Below are positions 8,629-17,231 of a stretch of DNA of 64,000 bases, piece after piece. The stretch is from contig NZ_LIPD01000024.1 in assembly GCF_001905545.1 (NCBI RefSeq), positions 1 to 64,000 of the forward strand, given 5' to 3'. The notes beneath the pieces were generated by a model, which worked only from the letters and a program-made list of their open reading frames with translations, was not told where the DNA came from and did no database searches. The DNA is from Streptomyces sp. CB02056. GTDB lineage: Bacteria; Actinomycetota; Actinomycetes; Streptomycetales; Streptomycetaceae. A program made the position numbers and the translations under genes. The stretch's first letter is position 1; each line of letters begins with the position of its first letter.

Positions 8629-9380
8629 GCGGCAAGGACGCCTTCGGCGCCAGGCCCGACTCCCCGGTGGCGCTGGTCACCGGCGCCTCCGGGGGGCTGG
8701 GCAGCGAGCTGGCGCTGGCGCTGGACGCGGCGGGCTGCCGGGTCGCGGTGCACTACAACAGCTCCCGGGCCGGGGCGGAGAAGGTCGCCGCCCAGCTGGT
8801 CAACGACCACGTGCTGGTGAGCGGCTCGGTCGCCGACTGGGACGCGGTCACCGCGATGTACGAGCAGGTCAAGGCCGCGCTGGGGCCGGTGGACGTGCTC
8901 GTCAACAACGGGGCGGTCCGCAAGGACGCGCTGATGGCGATGCAGAACCCCGCGGAGTGGCGGCAGGTGATCGACACGAACCTCGTCGGCTCCTTCCACA
9001 CCGCCAGGGCGTGCGTGCCGGCGATGCTGCGCGCCCGCTGGGGGCGGGTGGTGAACATCGTCTCCCCGTCGGCGCTGATCGCCACCGCCGGGCAGACCGC
9101 CTACTCGGCGTCCAAGGCCGGCCTGATCGGGCTGACCCGCACGCTCGCGGCGGAGTGCGGCCGCCGGGGGGTGACCGTCAACGCCCTGTCACCCGGCTTC
9201 ATGATCACCGGCATGACGGACACCCTGCCCGAGCACGTGGTGGCGGGCATGCGGGAGAAGGTCCCGGTGCCCCGGTTCGTCACCCCGCGCGAGGTCGCCC
9301 GCTCGATCACGCTGTTCCTCGACCAGGACTGCATGACCGGCCAGGTCATCAGCATCGACTCGGGAGCCTCCATCACCTGA
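8625..9380 (+). CDS. fabG: 3-oxoacyl-ACP reductase (SDR family)
   Basis: 251 residues. The GTG start overlaps the KASIII stop in GTGA, indicating translational coupling. Classical short-chain dehydrogenase: nucleotide motif TGASGGLG (19-26), catalytic Ser147, Tyr160 and Lys164 (YSASK), and a C-terminal DQDCMTGQV segment typical of FabG. It should reduce the beta-keto product of the preceding KASIII on the ACP with NADPH. The operon ends here at a strong hairpin. Confidence 0.9.
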   Translation: MSGKDAFGARPDSPVALVTGASGGLGSELALALDAAGCRVAVHYNSSRAGAEKVAAQLVNDHVLVSGSVADWDAVTAMYEQVKAALGPVDVLVNNGAVRKDALMAMQNPAEWRQVIDTNLVGSFHTARACVPAMLRARWGRVVNIVSPSALIATAGQTAYSASKAGLIGLTRTLAAECGRRGVTVNALSPGFMITGMTDTLPEHVVAGMREKVPVPRFVTPREVARSITLFLDQDCMTGQVISIDSGASIT

Positions 9381-9519
9381 CCGGCCGCCCCGGGCGTGTC
9401 CGCCGGGGCCGGGCCGCCGGACCCGTCCGTCCGGGGCGGCCGGGTCCGTCCGCCCGGGTCCGCTCCGGGCCGGTGGCCGGTAGGCCGGTTCCCGGTCCGC
9501 GGGTCGCCTCGCGCCGCGC

Positions 9520-9566
9520 CCTCTCGGCCCCCTGTCCGGCCCCGTGCCGGACAGGGGGCCGAGGGG
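9520..9566. terminator. Bidirectional hairpin terminator
   Basis: Perfect 16-bp arms at 9525-9540 and 9546-9561 around a 5-base loop, extendable to about 21 pairs with one G-U. There is no T-tract, as is common in Streptomyces. It lies between the converging reductase and Imm7 genes; the rest of 9381-9745 holds no gene. Confidence 0.75.
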
Positions 9567-9745
9567 GCGCACCCGCGTTCCCGCTCGGGGGTGTCGCGGC
9601 AGGCCCCGGCTGGGCACGCGGCAGCGGCAGCCCCGCCCCGCCCCGATCAGGTACCGTCGGCCGTCCCGGAAGCCGCCCGCCCGCCTGGCCGTCCCGCGGC
9701 CGGCGGCGTCGTTTCCCTCGCGGCGGGTCCGGCCGGCGTCGCGTC

Positions 9746-10147
9746 CTACCCCCGGAACGGGTCCTCCAGGACGGGGACGCAGGGTGACAGCAGCGGATCC
9801 GCGTGCTCGCTCACCCGTCCGCGGGCCATCCTGTGGACGAGGACCTCGTTCTCACGGCCGGGGTCCTCGTCGTCGCGTACGTGCAGCAGGCCGTAGGAGC
9901 CCGGCGCCCGTTCACCGACCTCGCGGAAGAACGCCGGGATCCGCGCGTCACGGTGGTTCGAGAAGCCGCCGAAGTGGACGAACACCTCCCCGTTCATCCA
10001 CCGCAGATCGAGCAGGTACGGGCTGCCGATCTCCCGGATGCGCTCCTCGATACCCCCGACGATCAGGTGGAGACGGTCGTCGTCGTACTCCTCGTCGTCG
10101 GCGCCGGCGCTCTCCAGAACCTTGATCCAGCCGTGGTACTCGAACAT
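9746..10147 (-). CDS. Immunity protein Imm7-like
   Basis: 133 residues from ATG 10147. The N-terminal MFEYHGW start, the LHLIVGGIEERI stretch and the central LDLRWMNG and FVHFGG segments match the Imm7 family of polymorphic-toxin immunity proteins as I remember it. Such proteins neutralise a cognate toxin domain in the cytoplasm. No toxin gene is next to it, so it is an orphan, possibly acting against toxins of neighbouring strains. Upstream frame extension is only GC-rich noise. Confidence 0.7.
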   Translation of the reverse strand: MFEYHGWIKVLESAGADDEEYDDDRLHLIVGGIEERIREIGSPYLLDLRWMNGEVFVHFGGFSNHRDARIPAFFREVGERAPGSYGLLHVRDDEDPGRENEVLVHRMARGRVSEHADPLLSPCVPVLEDPFRG

Positions 10148-10416
10148 GGGCCGAAGCCTACTGAGCGGTCGACCGGCGCCCCACTCGATTCCCGTCCACC
10201 CGGGGGCCCGCGGTGTCCAGCCGTCAGCCGCGTGAGGAGCGCAGGTCCGCACCCGCGGCCGCCCGCCGTCCCCGCCCGCCGCCCGTGCCGTGGGTGGTGC
10301 CGGTGGTGACGGTGGTGTGTCGGTGGCGGGACAGCGTCCTGCCGGTGTGCCGACAGCGGTCGACGCAAGACTCGGTGACGCCCGATCAGGAACACACGAC
10401 GACGAGGGAGCCGCCC

Positions 10417-12075
10417 GTGCCCCGACCCCGGCCCGCCACCGCCTTCCGCACCGCCTTCCGTACCGCTTCGCGTACCGCGTTCCGTGCCGCCACCGCCGTG
10501 CTCGTGCTGGCGGCCCTGGCCCCGGCCCACACCGCGACCGCCGACACCGCCGCGACCGCCGACACCGCCGGGCCCGCTGACACCGCCGCGTCCGCTGCGC
10601 CCGTGCCGCGCCTGCACTGGGACGGGCCCTGCGCCCAGGGCTTCGAGTGCGCCACCGCCGCCGTGCCGACGGACTACCGCGACCCGCGGGGAACACCCCT
10701 GGACCTGGCCCTGATCCGCCACCGCGCCACCGACCCGGCCCACCGCATCGGCTCGCTGTTCTTCAACCCCGGCGGCCCGGGCATCCCCGGCACCGCGGCC
10801 CTGCCCGCCGTCTACGGCCTCTTCCCCGAACAGGTCCGCCGACGCTTCGACATCGTCAGCTTCGACCCGCGCGGCACCGGCGCCTCCACCACCCTCCACT
10901 GCTTCCCCGACCCCGCCGCCGAACAGGCCCTCCTCGACGGCCTGCCCGCCGGCTTCCCGACCGCCGCCGACCAGCAGGCGGCCTGGACCCGCGCCTACAC
11001 CGGCCTCGCCCGCCACTGCGCCGACAACGACACCACCGGCCTGCTGGCCCACCTGTCCACCGCCGACACCGCCCGCGACCTCGACGTGCTGCGCCAGGCC
11101 GTCGGCGACCGGCGCCTCACCTACTGGGGCACCTCGTACGGGACCCTGCTCGGCGCCGTCTACGCCAACCTCTTCCCCGACCGGGTACGCGCGATGGTCC
11201 TGGACAGCGCCCTGGACCCGCGCGCCTGGTCCACCGGCCGCACCCCCCGGCAGCGCGCCCTGCCCCCGTTCCTGCGCACCGGCAGCGACCTCGCCTCCGC
11301 CCGCACCCTGGACGCCTTCCTCGACCGCTGCGCCGCGGCCGGCCCCGCGGCGTGCGCGTTCGCGGCGGGCGACGCGGACGCGACCCGCGCCAGGTTCGAC
11401 GCCCTCCTGGAGCGGCTGCGGCGCGGGCCGCTCGCGCCCGGCACGCCGGCGCGGGAGGTGACCTACGCCTCCGCGGTGTCCACCGTCGCGTCGATGCTGT
11501 ACACGGCCGCGCCGCTGCCGGGCGTCCCCGACAGCGGCTGGGCGGCCCTGGGCGCGTGGCTGCAGCAGCTGTGGACCGCCCCCGACGCACCGAAGGCCCC
11601 CACCCCCGCCCCGGCACCGGCGCCGGGCGCGCTGTCGGGGCAGGCGCAGACCCTGGGCACCCTGTGCGCGGACACCGCCAACCCGCCCGCCGGCGCCGAC
11701 TACCCGGCCCTGGCCGCCCTCGCCGAGACGCGCTCCGGCGCCGTCGGCCCGTACTGGGTGTGGCAGACCCAGCGCTGCGCGTCCTGGCCCTCCCAGGCCG
11801 CCCGGGACCGCTACGACGGGCCGTGGGACCGCCGCACCGCCGCGCCCGTGCTGGTCGTCGCGAACACCGGTGACCCGGCCTGGCCCTACGAGGGCTCCCG
11901 CGCGATGGCCGACACCCTCGCCGGGGCCCGCCTGCTGACCGTCGACGGCTACGGGCACACCGTCCTGGGCAACCCGAGCGCCTGCGCGGCCGGGGCGCAG
12001 GAGCGCTACCTGGTGGAGGGGCGGCTGCCGGCGCCCGGGACGGTCTGCGCGCCGGACCGCCGGCCGTTCGCGTAG
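10417..12075 (+). CDS. Secreted alpha/beta hydrolase, tripeptidyl-aminopeptidase type (peptidase S33)
   Basis: 552 residues from GTG 10417, chosen because GAGGGAG precedes it; the frame is open further upstream. An Arg-rich start and hydrophobic segment (about 20-40) form a signal peptide, followed by a TADTAATADT repeat. The nucleophile is Ser in WGTSYGTLLG, the acid is Asp in NTGDPAWPYEG and the base is His in GYGHTVLG. The C-terminal TAP-like domain, with Cys pairs around the His, is typical of Streptomyces SlpD/SlpE and tripeptidyl aminopeptidases. It should cleave N-terminal tripeptides outside the cell. Confidence 0.88.
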   Translation: MPRPRPATAFRTAFRTASRTAFRAATAVLVLAALAPAHTATADTAATADTAGPADTAASAAPVPRLHWDGPCAQGFECATAAVPTDYRDPRGTPLDLALIRHRATDPAHRIGSLFFNPGGPGIPGTAALPAVYGLFPEQVRRRFDIVSFDPRGTGASTTLHCFPDPAAEQALLDGLPAGFPTAADQQAAWTRAYTGLARHCADNDTTGLLAHLSTADTARDLDVLRQAVGDRRLTYWGTSYGTLLGAVYANLFPDRVRAMVLDSALDPRAWSTGRTPRQRALPPFLRTGSDLASARTLDAFLDRCAAAGPAACAFAAGDADATRARFDALLERLRRGPLAPGTPAREVTYASAVSTVASMLYTAAPLPGVPDSGWAALGAWLQQLWTAPDAPKAPTPAPAPAPGALSGQAQTLGTLCADTANPPAGADYPALAALAETRSGAVGPYWVWQTQRCASWPSQAARDRYDGPWDRRTAAPVLVVANTGDPAWPYEGSRAMADTLAGARLLTVDGYGHTVLGNPSACAAGAQERYLVEGRLPAPGTVCAPDRRPFA

Positions 12076-12084
12076 CGCTCCGGG

Positions 12085-12130
12085 GACGGCGGCGGTGGCG
12101 GCGGCCCGTGCAGCCGCCACCGCCGCCGTC
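12085..12130. terminator. Hairpin terminator after the S33 peptidase
   Basis: Perfect 18-bp arms at 12085-12102 and 12113-12130 with a 10-base loop, starting 10 bp after the peptidase stop codon. No T-tract. Confidence 0.75.
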
Positions 12131-12334
12131 GCGGTCGGGGCGGTGCCCGTTCCCCTCCTTTGCGCGGCGCGGGCCCGCCCCCTGCCGAGGGCGGGTCGGT
12201 TCCGGGGCCCGGGCGGGTCGTTGCGGGTCGCGGTCCGCGTCGTGCGGGGCGCCCGCCGGCGGTGGTGGCCGTGGTGTCGGCGGTGGTGTCGGCGGCGGGC
12301 GGTACGGTCGCCGCATCCGAGCGAGGAGGGCCGC

Positions 12335-12772
12335 ATGGCGACCGGGTGGAGCCTGACGATCGACTGCGCGCACCCGGCGAGGCCGGCCGGGTTCTGGGCG
12401 CTGGCGCTGGGCTACGTGCACAGGCCCGCGCCGGCGGGGTTCGGGAGCTGGGAGGAGTGGCTCTCCTACCACGAGGTCCCGCGGGAGGAGTGGGACGACG
12501 GCGCGTACCTCTGCGATCCCGAGGGGACGGGTCCCGCCCTGTCCTTCCTGAAGGTGCCGGAGCCGAAGGCGGTGAAGAACCGGGTGCACGTGGACGTGCA
12601 GGCCGGCGGCGGCCGTGAGACGCCGTGGGAGGTGCGGTGGCCGCGCGTGGTCGAGGCGGTGGAGCGGCTGACCGCCGCGGGCGCGACGGCGGTCCGTGAG
12701 GAGGAGCTGCGGGGCAGGCCCGACCACGTGGTGATGGCCGATCCGGAGGGCAACGAGTTCTGCGTGGTCTGA
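12335..12772 (+). CDS. VOC-superfamily (glyoxalase-like) protein
   Basis: 145 residues from ATG 12335 with GAGGAGG upstream. It starts with a beta strand (WSLTIDC), then AGFWALALGY, and ends in MADPEGNEFCVV, the pattern of glyoxalase-like VOC proteins. Such proteins bind metals or small hydrophobic ligands and may be enzymes or drug-binding proteins. No partner gene is evident; it stands alone between a terminator and a gene-free gap. Confidence 0.78.
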   Translation: MATGWSLTIDCAHPARPAGFWALALGYVHRPAPAGFGSWEEWLSYHEVPREEWDDGAYLCDPEGTGPALSFLKVPEPKAVKNRVHVDVQAGGGRETPWEVRWPRVVEAVERLTAAGATAVREEELRGRPDHVVMADPEGNEFCVV

Positions 12773-13098
12773 CAACGGACATTCCCCTCCCGGCGGCCGC
12801 GGTTCCCGGAAGCCGGGATCCCGGGTGCCGTCCCGGCCGATCCGGTCCACCCGGCCGGGCGGCACGGCCGGCGCCGTCGGTCCCGTGTCGTTCGAGGGCG
12901 GCGATCAGGTCTTCGCGGTTCACGACGCGCGGTATGACGCCCTGCGGGTGCCCGGAAGTCCGCCGCTCCGCTGCCCTGGGCGGTCGGGGCCCGGCGGGAG
13001 GGGCGCTGGTCCGACAGCCCGCTCGACCTTCACCGGGCGGGACGCCGGGCAGTACGGTGACCGACCGGAACCCGCCACCCACGAAAGGGGACACCGCC
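12773..13098. other. Intergenic region, nothing recognised
   Basis: 326 bp of GC-rich sequence with no supported gene. The last ~20 bp contain the GAAAGGGG ribosome-binding site of the SMI1/KNR4 gene. Confidence 0.5.
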
Positions 13099-13644
13099 AT
13101 GGTCCACCCGGCCGTCACCCGCCTCTCGGCCCTGATCGGGGAGCCGGGAACCCCGGGCGACAGCGTCGACTGGGACGAACTGGCCCGCACCACGGGCCTG
13201 CGCCTGCCCGCCGACTACCGCGACTTCGTCGCGCTCTACGGCGGCGGCGAGCTGGACGAGTACCTCGGCGTCAGCACGCCGCCGGTGGACGGCTCCCCGT
13301 ACGGCGACCTCCTCGACGCACTGGACTTCGACCCCCGGCAGGAGCCGGCCGCCCCCACCGGCACCGCCCCGGAGGACCTGGAGCAGGGCAGGCTCCTGCC
13401 CTTCGCGGGCAGCGCCAATGGCGACGTGGTCTTCTGGCTCTGCGACACCCGCGACCCGGACGGCTGGGACGTCGTCGTCTTCAAGCGCCAGCCCGCATAC
13501 CGGGAGGAACGCTGGGTCCGCTTCGCGGCGGGCTTCGGCGACTTCCTGGCCGGAACCCTCGACGGCACGCTGCCGAACCCCTTCGGCGACAGCGGCTTCA
13601 CCAGGACCCCGCACGCCTACCGCCACTGGCGCCGGCCGCTGTGA
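13099..13644 (+). CDS. SMI1/KNR4 (SUKH) family protein
   Basis: 181 residues from ATG 13099, preceded by GAAAGGGG. The SUKH core is recognisable: GLRLPADYRDFVALYGGG near residues 34-51, then a hydrophobic FWLCDTRDPDGW strand. SUKH proteins mostly act as immunity proteins against contact-dependent or polymorphic toxins, in the cytoplasm. No toxin gene is adjacent. Together with the Imm7 gene at 9746 and the SUKH-3 remnant at 22760 it adds to a scattered immunity repertoire. Confidence 0.82.
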   Translation: MVHPAVTRLSALIGEPGTPGDSVDWDELARTTGLRLPADYRDFVALYGGGELDEYLGVSTPPVDGSPYGDLLDALDFDPRQEPAAPTGTAPEDLEQGRLLPFAGSANGDVVFWLCDTRDPDGWDVVVFKRQPAYREERWVRFAAGFGDFLAGTLDGTLPNPFGDSGFTRTPHAYRHWRRPL

Positions 13645-14118
13645 CCCGCACGGCGTCCGCACGCGGCCACCGGCTGCCGGCGGCCTGAGCGGGGCTGCCG
13701 GTGGTCAACGGTCCTTCCTCCCGGCCCCGTTGGCTTTCCCGGGTCCGCTCGGCGGCGGGCGGCCACGATCGGGGCCGGCCGCCGCATCCCGCTCACCGCG
13801 CCCGCCGCCTCCCGACGTCCGGTCCCACCCCCGGCGACCGTCGCCTCCGGCGCCGACGGGAACGGCAACTCCCTGAACAGGGAGCGTGGTTGCGTCGCGG
13901 CCGCCGGCTGTTGGCCGCCCGGAACCCGCTACGGGCCCGGTGGGGACACGTGACCCGTTGCGTACCGTCACCGGTCGCAGAACGTGGGCCAGGACCTTGT
14001 TCCGGGGCCGCTCGTCCGGTTCCGGGGGAGTGGTCGTAAGGCCCGGCGTGCGCGGGCATGCCGTCGGGCCGACGGCGCCCCCTTCGCCGGGCCGGGGCCG
14101 GGGGAGGGGCGGCCGGTG
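13645..14118. other. Intergenic region, nothing recognised
   Basis: 474 bp between the converging SMI1/KNR4 and TetR genes. Frames here translate to Arg/Pro-rich noise. No terminator hairpin was identified with confidence. Confidence 0.5.
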
Positions 14119-14769
14119 TCAGGGGCGCTGCCGGGGGGCGGTGGCCCGGTTCCCGCCCGTCAGGCCGTCGAGGACCAGGTCCGTCAGGCGTTCGGGCAGG
14201 TCCGGTTCGTCGGGGCGGTGGCCGAGCAGGCAGCGGGTCTGGAGGGGGGCGCAGAGCAGTTCCAGTGCCAGGGCGGTGTCGGTGTCCGGGGGGAGTTCCC
14301 CGCGGTCCACGGCCCGGGCGATGATGGCGCCGGCCTGGTCGAGGCGGGAGTGCCAGAAGGTCTGCCAGGCCTCGGCGAGGTCGGGGTCGTCGGCGCTGAG
14401 GGCGGCGGCCCGGGCGACGGAGCGGCCGGTGGGGGTGGCGAGGTAGCGGGCCAGGGCGCGGGCGAAGGCGGCCAGGTCGGTGCGGACGGCCCCGGTGTCG
14501 GGGACGGGGACGCCCTCGTTGCTGCCGGTGAGCATGGCGTCCAGGACGAGTTTCTCCCGGGTGCCCCAACGCCGGTACACAGTGGTCTCGTTGACGCCGG
14601 CGCGGGCCGCGACCCCGGCGACGGTGAGCCGGTCGACGCCCTCCTCGGCCAGTACCTGCGCGGCGGCGTCCAGGACGGCCTGGCGCACACGCGCGGCGCG
14701 CCCGCCCGGGCGGCGGCGCACCGGCTGCGGCTGCGGCTCCGACTCCGGGTGCGGCTCGTGTTCGGTCAT
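14119..14769 (-). CDS. TetR-family transcriptional regulator
   Basis: 216 residues from ATG 14769 with a GAGGTGAT ribosome-binding site. The N-terminal HTH has the TetR signature: RVRQAVLDAAAQVL, then LTVAGVAARAGVNETTVYRRW. The C-terminal domain (TetR_C) is ligand-binding. It diverges from an esterase gene across a perfect inverted repeat, so it probably represses both itself and that gene until a ligand of the esterase pathway binds. Confidence 0.88.
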   Translation of the reverse strand: MTEHEPHPESEPQPQPVRRRPGGRAARVRQAVLDAAAQVLAEEGVDRLTVAGVAARAGVNETTVYRRWGTREKLVLDAMLTGSNEGVPVPDTGAVRTDLAAFARALARYLATPTGRSVARAAALSADDPDLAEAWQTFWHSRLDQAGAIIARAVDRGELPPDTDTALALELLCAPLQTRCLLGHRPDEPDLPERLTDLVLDGLTGGNRATAPRQRP

Positions 14770-14791
14770 GTCGATCACCTCGGCCACCACA

Positions 14792-14815
14792 CTAACGCAG
14801 GGCCGCTTGCGTTAG
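14792..14815. promoter_or_regulatory. Probable TetR operator
   Basis: Perfect 8-bp arms CTAACGCA (14792-14799) and TGCGTTAG (14808-14815) around an 8-bp spacer, placed 23 bp from the tetR start in the divergent promoter region. A second shorter palindrome, AACACAAGTGTT, lies at 14841-14852 nearer the esterase gene. Confidence 0.75.
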
Positions 14816-14891
14816 GCGCCGGTGCGGGCGCATAGTCGTTAACACAAGTGTTCTGGCTTTAAGAAGCTTGAGTGCGACAGGAGGCACCACC

Positions 14892-15944
14892 ATGTCCTTC
14901 ACCTGGCCCCTGGACCCGCGGGACCTGTTCGTCGAGCGCTACCCGCAGATGACCCTCGGCCTGCCCGCCGGCGAGGTGGACGCGGTCCGCGCCGCCGTCA
15001 CCGTGATGTGGCCCGACCGGCCCGGCGGCTGGGTGTACGAGTGGTCCGCCCTCGCCGCCCGCCACGCCGCCGCCGGGCGCCACCGCGAGGCCGCGCAGGC
15101 GTACGGCTGGGCCAAGTTCCCCTCCCTCGCCGACGGGCCCAAGCGCACCGCGCTCGCCCGCCAGGTCGAGCAGTACGTCCTCGCGGCCCCCGGCTTCCCG
15201 GTGGAGTTCGAGCGCCGCGTCCTCGCCGTCCCCCACCGCGGTGGCGAGGCCGCCGTGCCGGTCCACCTGATGGCCGCCCCCGGCCTGCCCGCCGACGCGC
15301 CCCTCGTCCTGGCCAGCGGCGGCGTGGACTCCTGGAAGACCGACCTGCACGGCATGTGGGAGCAGCTCGCGTTCGCCCTGCCGGCGCGGCTGCTGCTGTT
15401 CGACCTCCCCGGCACCGGCGAGAGCGCCCACCTGCCGATGACCCCGCACGGCGGGGACGAGGTGGTCGCCGCACTGGTCGCCTTCGCCCGCGCGGCCGGC
15501 AACGGGAGGGTCGGCCACTTCGGCATCTCGATGGGCGGCTACTACTCCGCCCGCACCGGACTGACCGGGGCGGTGGACGCCTCCGTGGTGCTCGGCGGCC
15601 CGGTCGAGCGCGCCTTCGCCCCCGGCCGCGGCTTCGCCTTCGGCATGGACGGCATCGTCGGCAACGCCCTGGGCTTCGACACCGCGCCGACCAGGGCCGA
15701 ACTCGACGTGGCCTTCGCCGGATTCGACCTGCGCCCGCTGCTGGACCGGGACGCCAACGGGCCGATGCTGGTCGTCAACGGCACCGAGGACGTTCACGTC
15801 CCCCAGGCCGACACCCTGGTGTTCGAGGGCCGCCGCGACACCCGCGTCGAACTGATCCCGGACACCGGCCACTGCGCCGTCTCCCGCTTCGGCGAGGCGA
15901 TGGCCCTGATCGCCCCCTGGCTGAAGGACACCCTGGCCGCCTGA
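14892..15944 (+). CDS. Alpha/beta hydrolase, esterase FrsA-like
   Basis: 350 residues from ATG 14892, preceded by AGGAGG. It has an N-terminal helical region (about 1-100) followed by an alpha/beta hydrolase domain: oxyanion ASGGVDSWK, LFDLPGTGES, the nucleophile elbow GISMGG with Ser213, a late Asp (NGTEDVHVP) and His in DTGHCAV. The layout matches FrsA/2,6-dihydropseudooxynicotine-hydrolase-type esterases. The divergent TetR gene and its operator suggest induction by an ester or C-C substrate. Substrate not predictable. Confidence 0.82.
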   Translation: MSFTWPLDPRDLFVERYPQMTLGLPAGEVDAVRAAVTVMWPDRPGGWVYEWSALAARHAAAGRHREAAQAYGWAKFPSLADGPKRTALARQVEQYVLAAPGFPVEFERRVLAVPHRGGEAAVPVHLMAAPGLPADAPLVLASGGVDSWKTDLHGMWEQLAFALPARLLLFDLPGTGESAHLPMTPHGGDEVVAALVAFARAAGNGRVGHFGISMGGYYSARTGLTGAVDASVVLGGPVERAFAPGRGFAFGMDGIVGNALGFDTAPTRAELDVAFAGFDLRPLLDRDANGPMLVVNGTEDVHVPQADTLVFEGRRDTRVELIPDTGHCAVSRFGEAMALIAPWLKDTLAA

Positions 15945-15961
15945 ACCGGCTGCCCCTGGCG

Positions 15962-16031
15962 CCCCGCCACGGGACGCCCGCCACGAGACGCCCGCCGCGG
16001 GACGCCCGCCGCGGGACGCCCGCCACGGCGG
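15962..16031. repeat. 14-bp tandem repeat, about five copies
   Basis: The unit GCCCGCCACGGGAC recurs at about 15962, 15976, 15990, 16004 and 16018 with A/G and G/A variation. It begins about 17 bp after the esterase stop and ends just before a long hairpin. Confidence 0.8.
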
Positions 16032-16070
16032 TCGTCCTCCGCCCGGCGCGTCCGGGACGGGCAAAAGCGA

Positions 16071-16141
16071 CGGCGGCCCGCCCCCCGTCCTGCCCGTCCC
16101 GCTGGAGCGGGGACGGGCGGGACGCGGGGGGCGGGCCGCCG
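16071..16141. terminator. Bidirectional two-tier hairpin terminator
   Basis: Outer perfect 17-bp arms at 16071-16087 and 16125-16141; inner arms GCCCGTCCC (16092-16100) and GGGACGGGC (16110-16118). It lies between the convergent esterase and thiol peroxidase genes. Confidence 0.8.
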
Positions 16142-16183
16142 CACCACACAAGGGGTCGGCACCGCGGGCGCGGTGCCGGCCGG

Positions 16184-16684
16184 TCAGACGAGGGCGGCGA
16201 GCGCGGCCTCGTAGTTCGGCTCGTCGGCGATCTCCGCGACCAGCTCGGTGTGCAGGACGGTGTCGTTCTCGTCCAGGACGACGACCGCGCGCGCCGTCAG
16301 CCCGGCCAGCGGACCGTCGGCGATCGCCACACCGTAGACGTCGTGGAAGTCCCGCCCGCGCAGGGTGGACAGCGTCTTGACGTTCTCCAGGCCCTCCGCG
16401 CCGCAGAACCGGGCCTGCGCGAACGGCAGGTCCGCCGACACGCACAGCACCACGGTGTTCTCCAGCGAACCCGCCTTGGCGTTGAACGTGCGCACCGAGG
16501 TCGCGCAGGTCGGGGTGTCGATGCTGGGGAAGATGTTCAGGACCTTGCGCCGACCCGCGAAGTCCTTCAGCGACACGTCCGCGAGCCCCTCGCCGACCAG
16601 CGTGAACGACGGCGCCTGGCTGCCGGCGGCCGGCAGCGCGCCACCGACCTGCACCGGGTTCCCCTTCAGCGTGACCTGAGCCAT
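16184..16684 (-). CDS. tpx: Thiol peroxidase (Tpx, atypical 2-Cys peroxiredoxin)
   Basis: 166 residues from ATG 16684 with a strong AGGAGG site. Peroxidatic Cys60 sits in DTPTCATSVRTFN and resolving Cys94 in ARFCGAEG, the spacing that defines Tpx. It reduces alkyl hydroperoxides and H2O2 in the cytoplasm using thioredoxin. Length is normal for the family. It is a single-gene unit with its own terminator. Confidence 0.96.
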   Translation of the reverse strand: MAQVTLKGNPVQVGGALPAAGSQAPSFTLVGEGLADVSLKDFAGRRKVLNIFPSIDTPTCATSVRTFNAKAGSLENTVVLCVSADLPFAQARFCGAEGLENVKTLSTLRGRDFHDVYGVAIADGPLAGLTARAVVVLDENDTVLHTELVAEIADEPNYEAALAALV

Positions 16685-17231
16685 GAAAAGCCTCCTACCA
16701 GCAGTGTGTACGGGATGCAACGCCGCCGATCCTACTGCCCGCCCCCACCCCCGCCCGGGGCGACCACCAATACCGGACACCCCGACCAGCCGGAACGGGA
16801 AACGGCAGCGGGAAGCGGGAACAGGGCCCCGGACAGGGAAGCGGCGAACCGGACCGCACGGGGCCCACCCCGCGGGCCCCGCCGCACAGACCGTCAACCC
16901 GCCCACCACACGCCCCCGCCCGCCGCACGGCCGCGCCCGTCCCCGCCCGCCGTACGGCCGCGCTCTGCGCCGGTGGTGTCCGGCCGCCCCCCTTGCCGGG
17001 ACCGGTCCGGCGTTCCCGGTGGACGAGGGCGGGGCGACGGGTGGGCCGGGACCTGCCGCGCGGTCGCGGGGGAGGCGGCACCCGCGGGCGCGCCTGCCGC
17101 CGCGGCCCCGGCCGCCGCCGCCGTCGGGCCGTGTCCGCTGCCGTAGCGCAGTCCCCCCGTGCCCCGCTGCGCCCCACCGCCCGCCGTGCCGCGCGGGCGG
17201 TGACCTCCCCTCACCCCCTCCCGCCCCGGGG
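16685..17231. other. Intergenic region, nothing recognised
   Basis: 547 bp between the tpx start and the SDR stop. It must hold the tpx promoter, but none was placed. The sequence is C-rich; its open frames are Arg/Pro noise. Confidence 0.5.
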
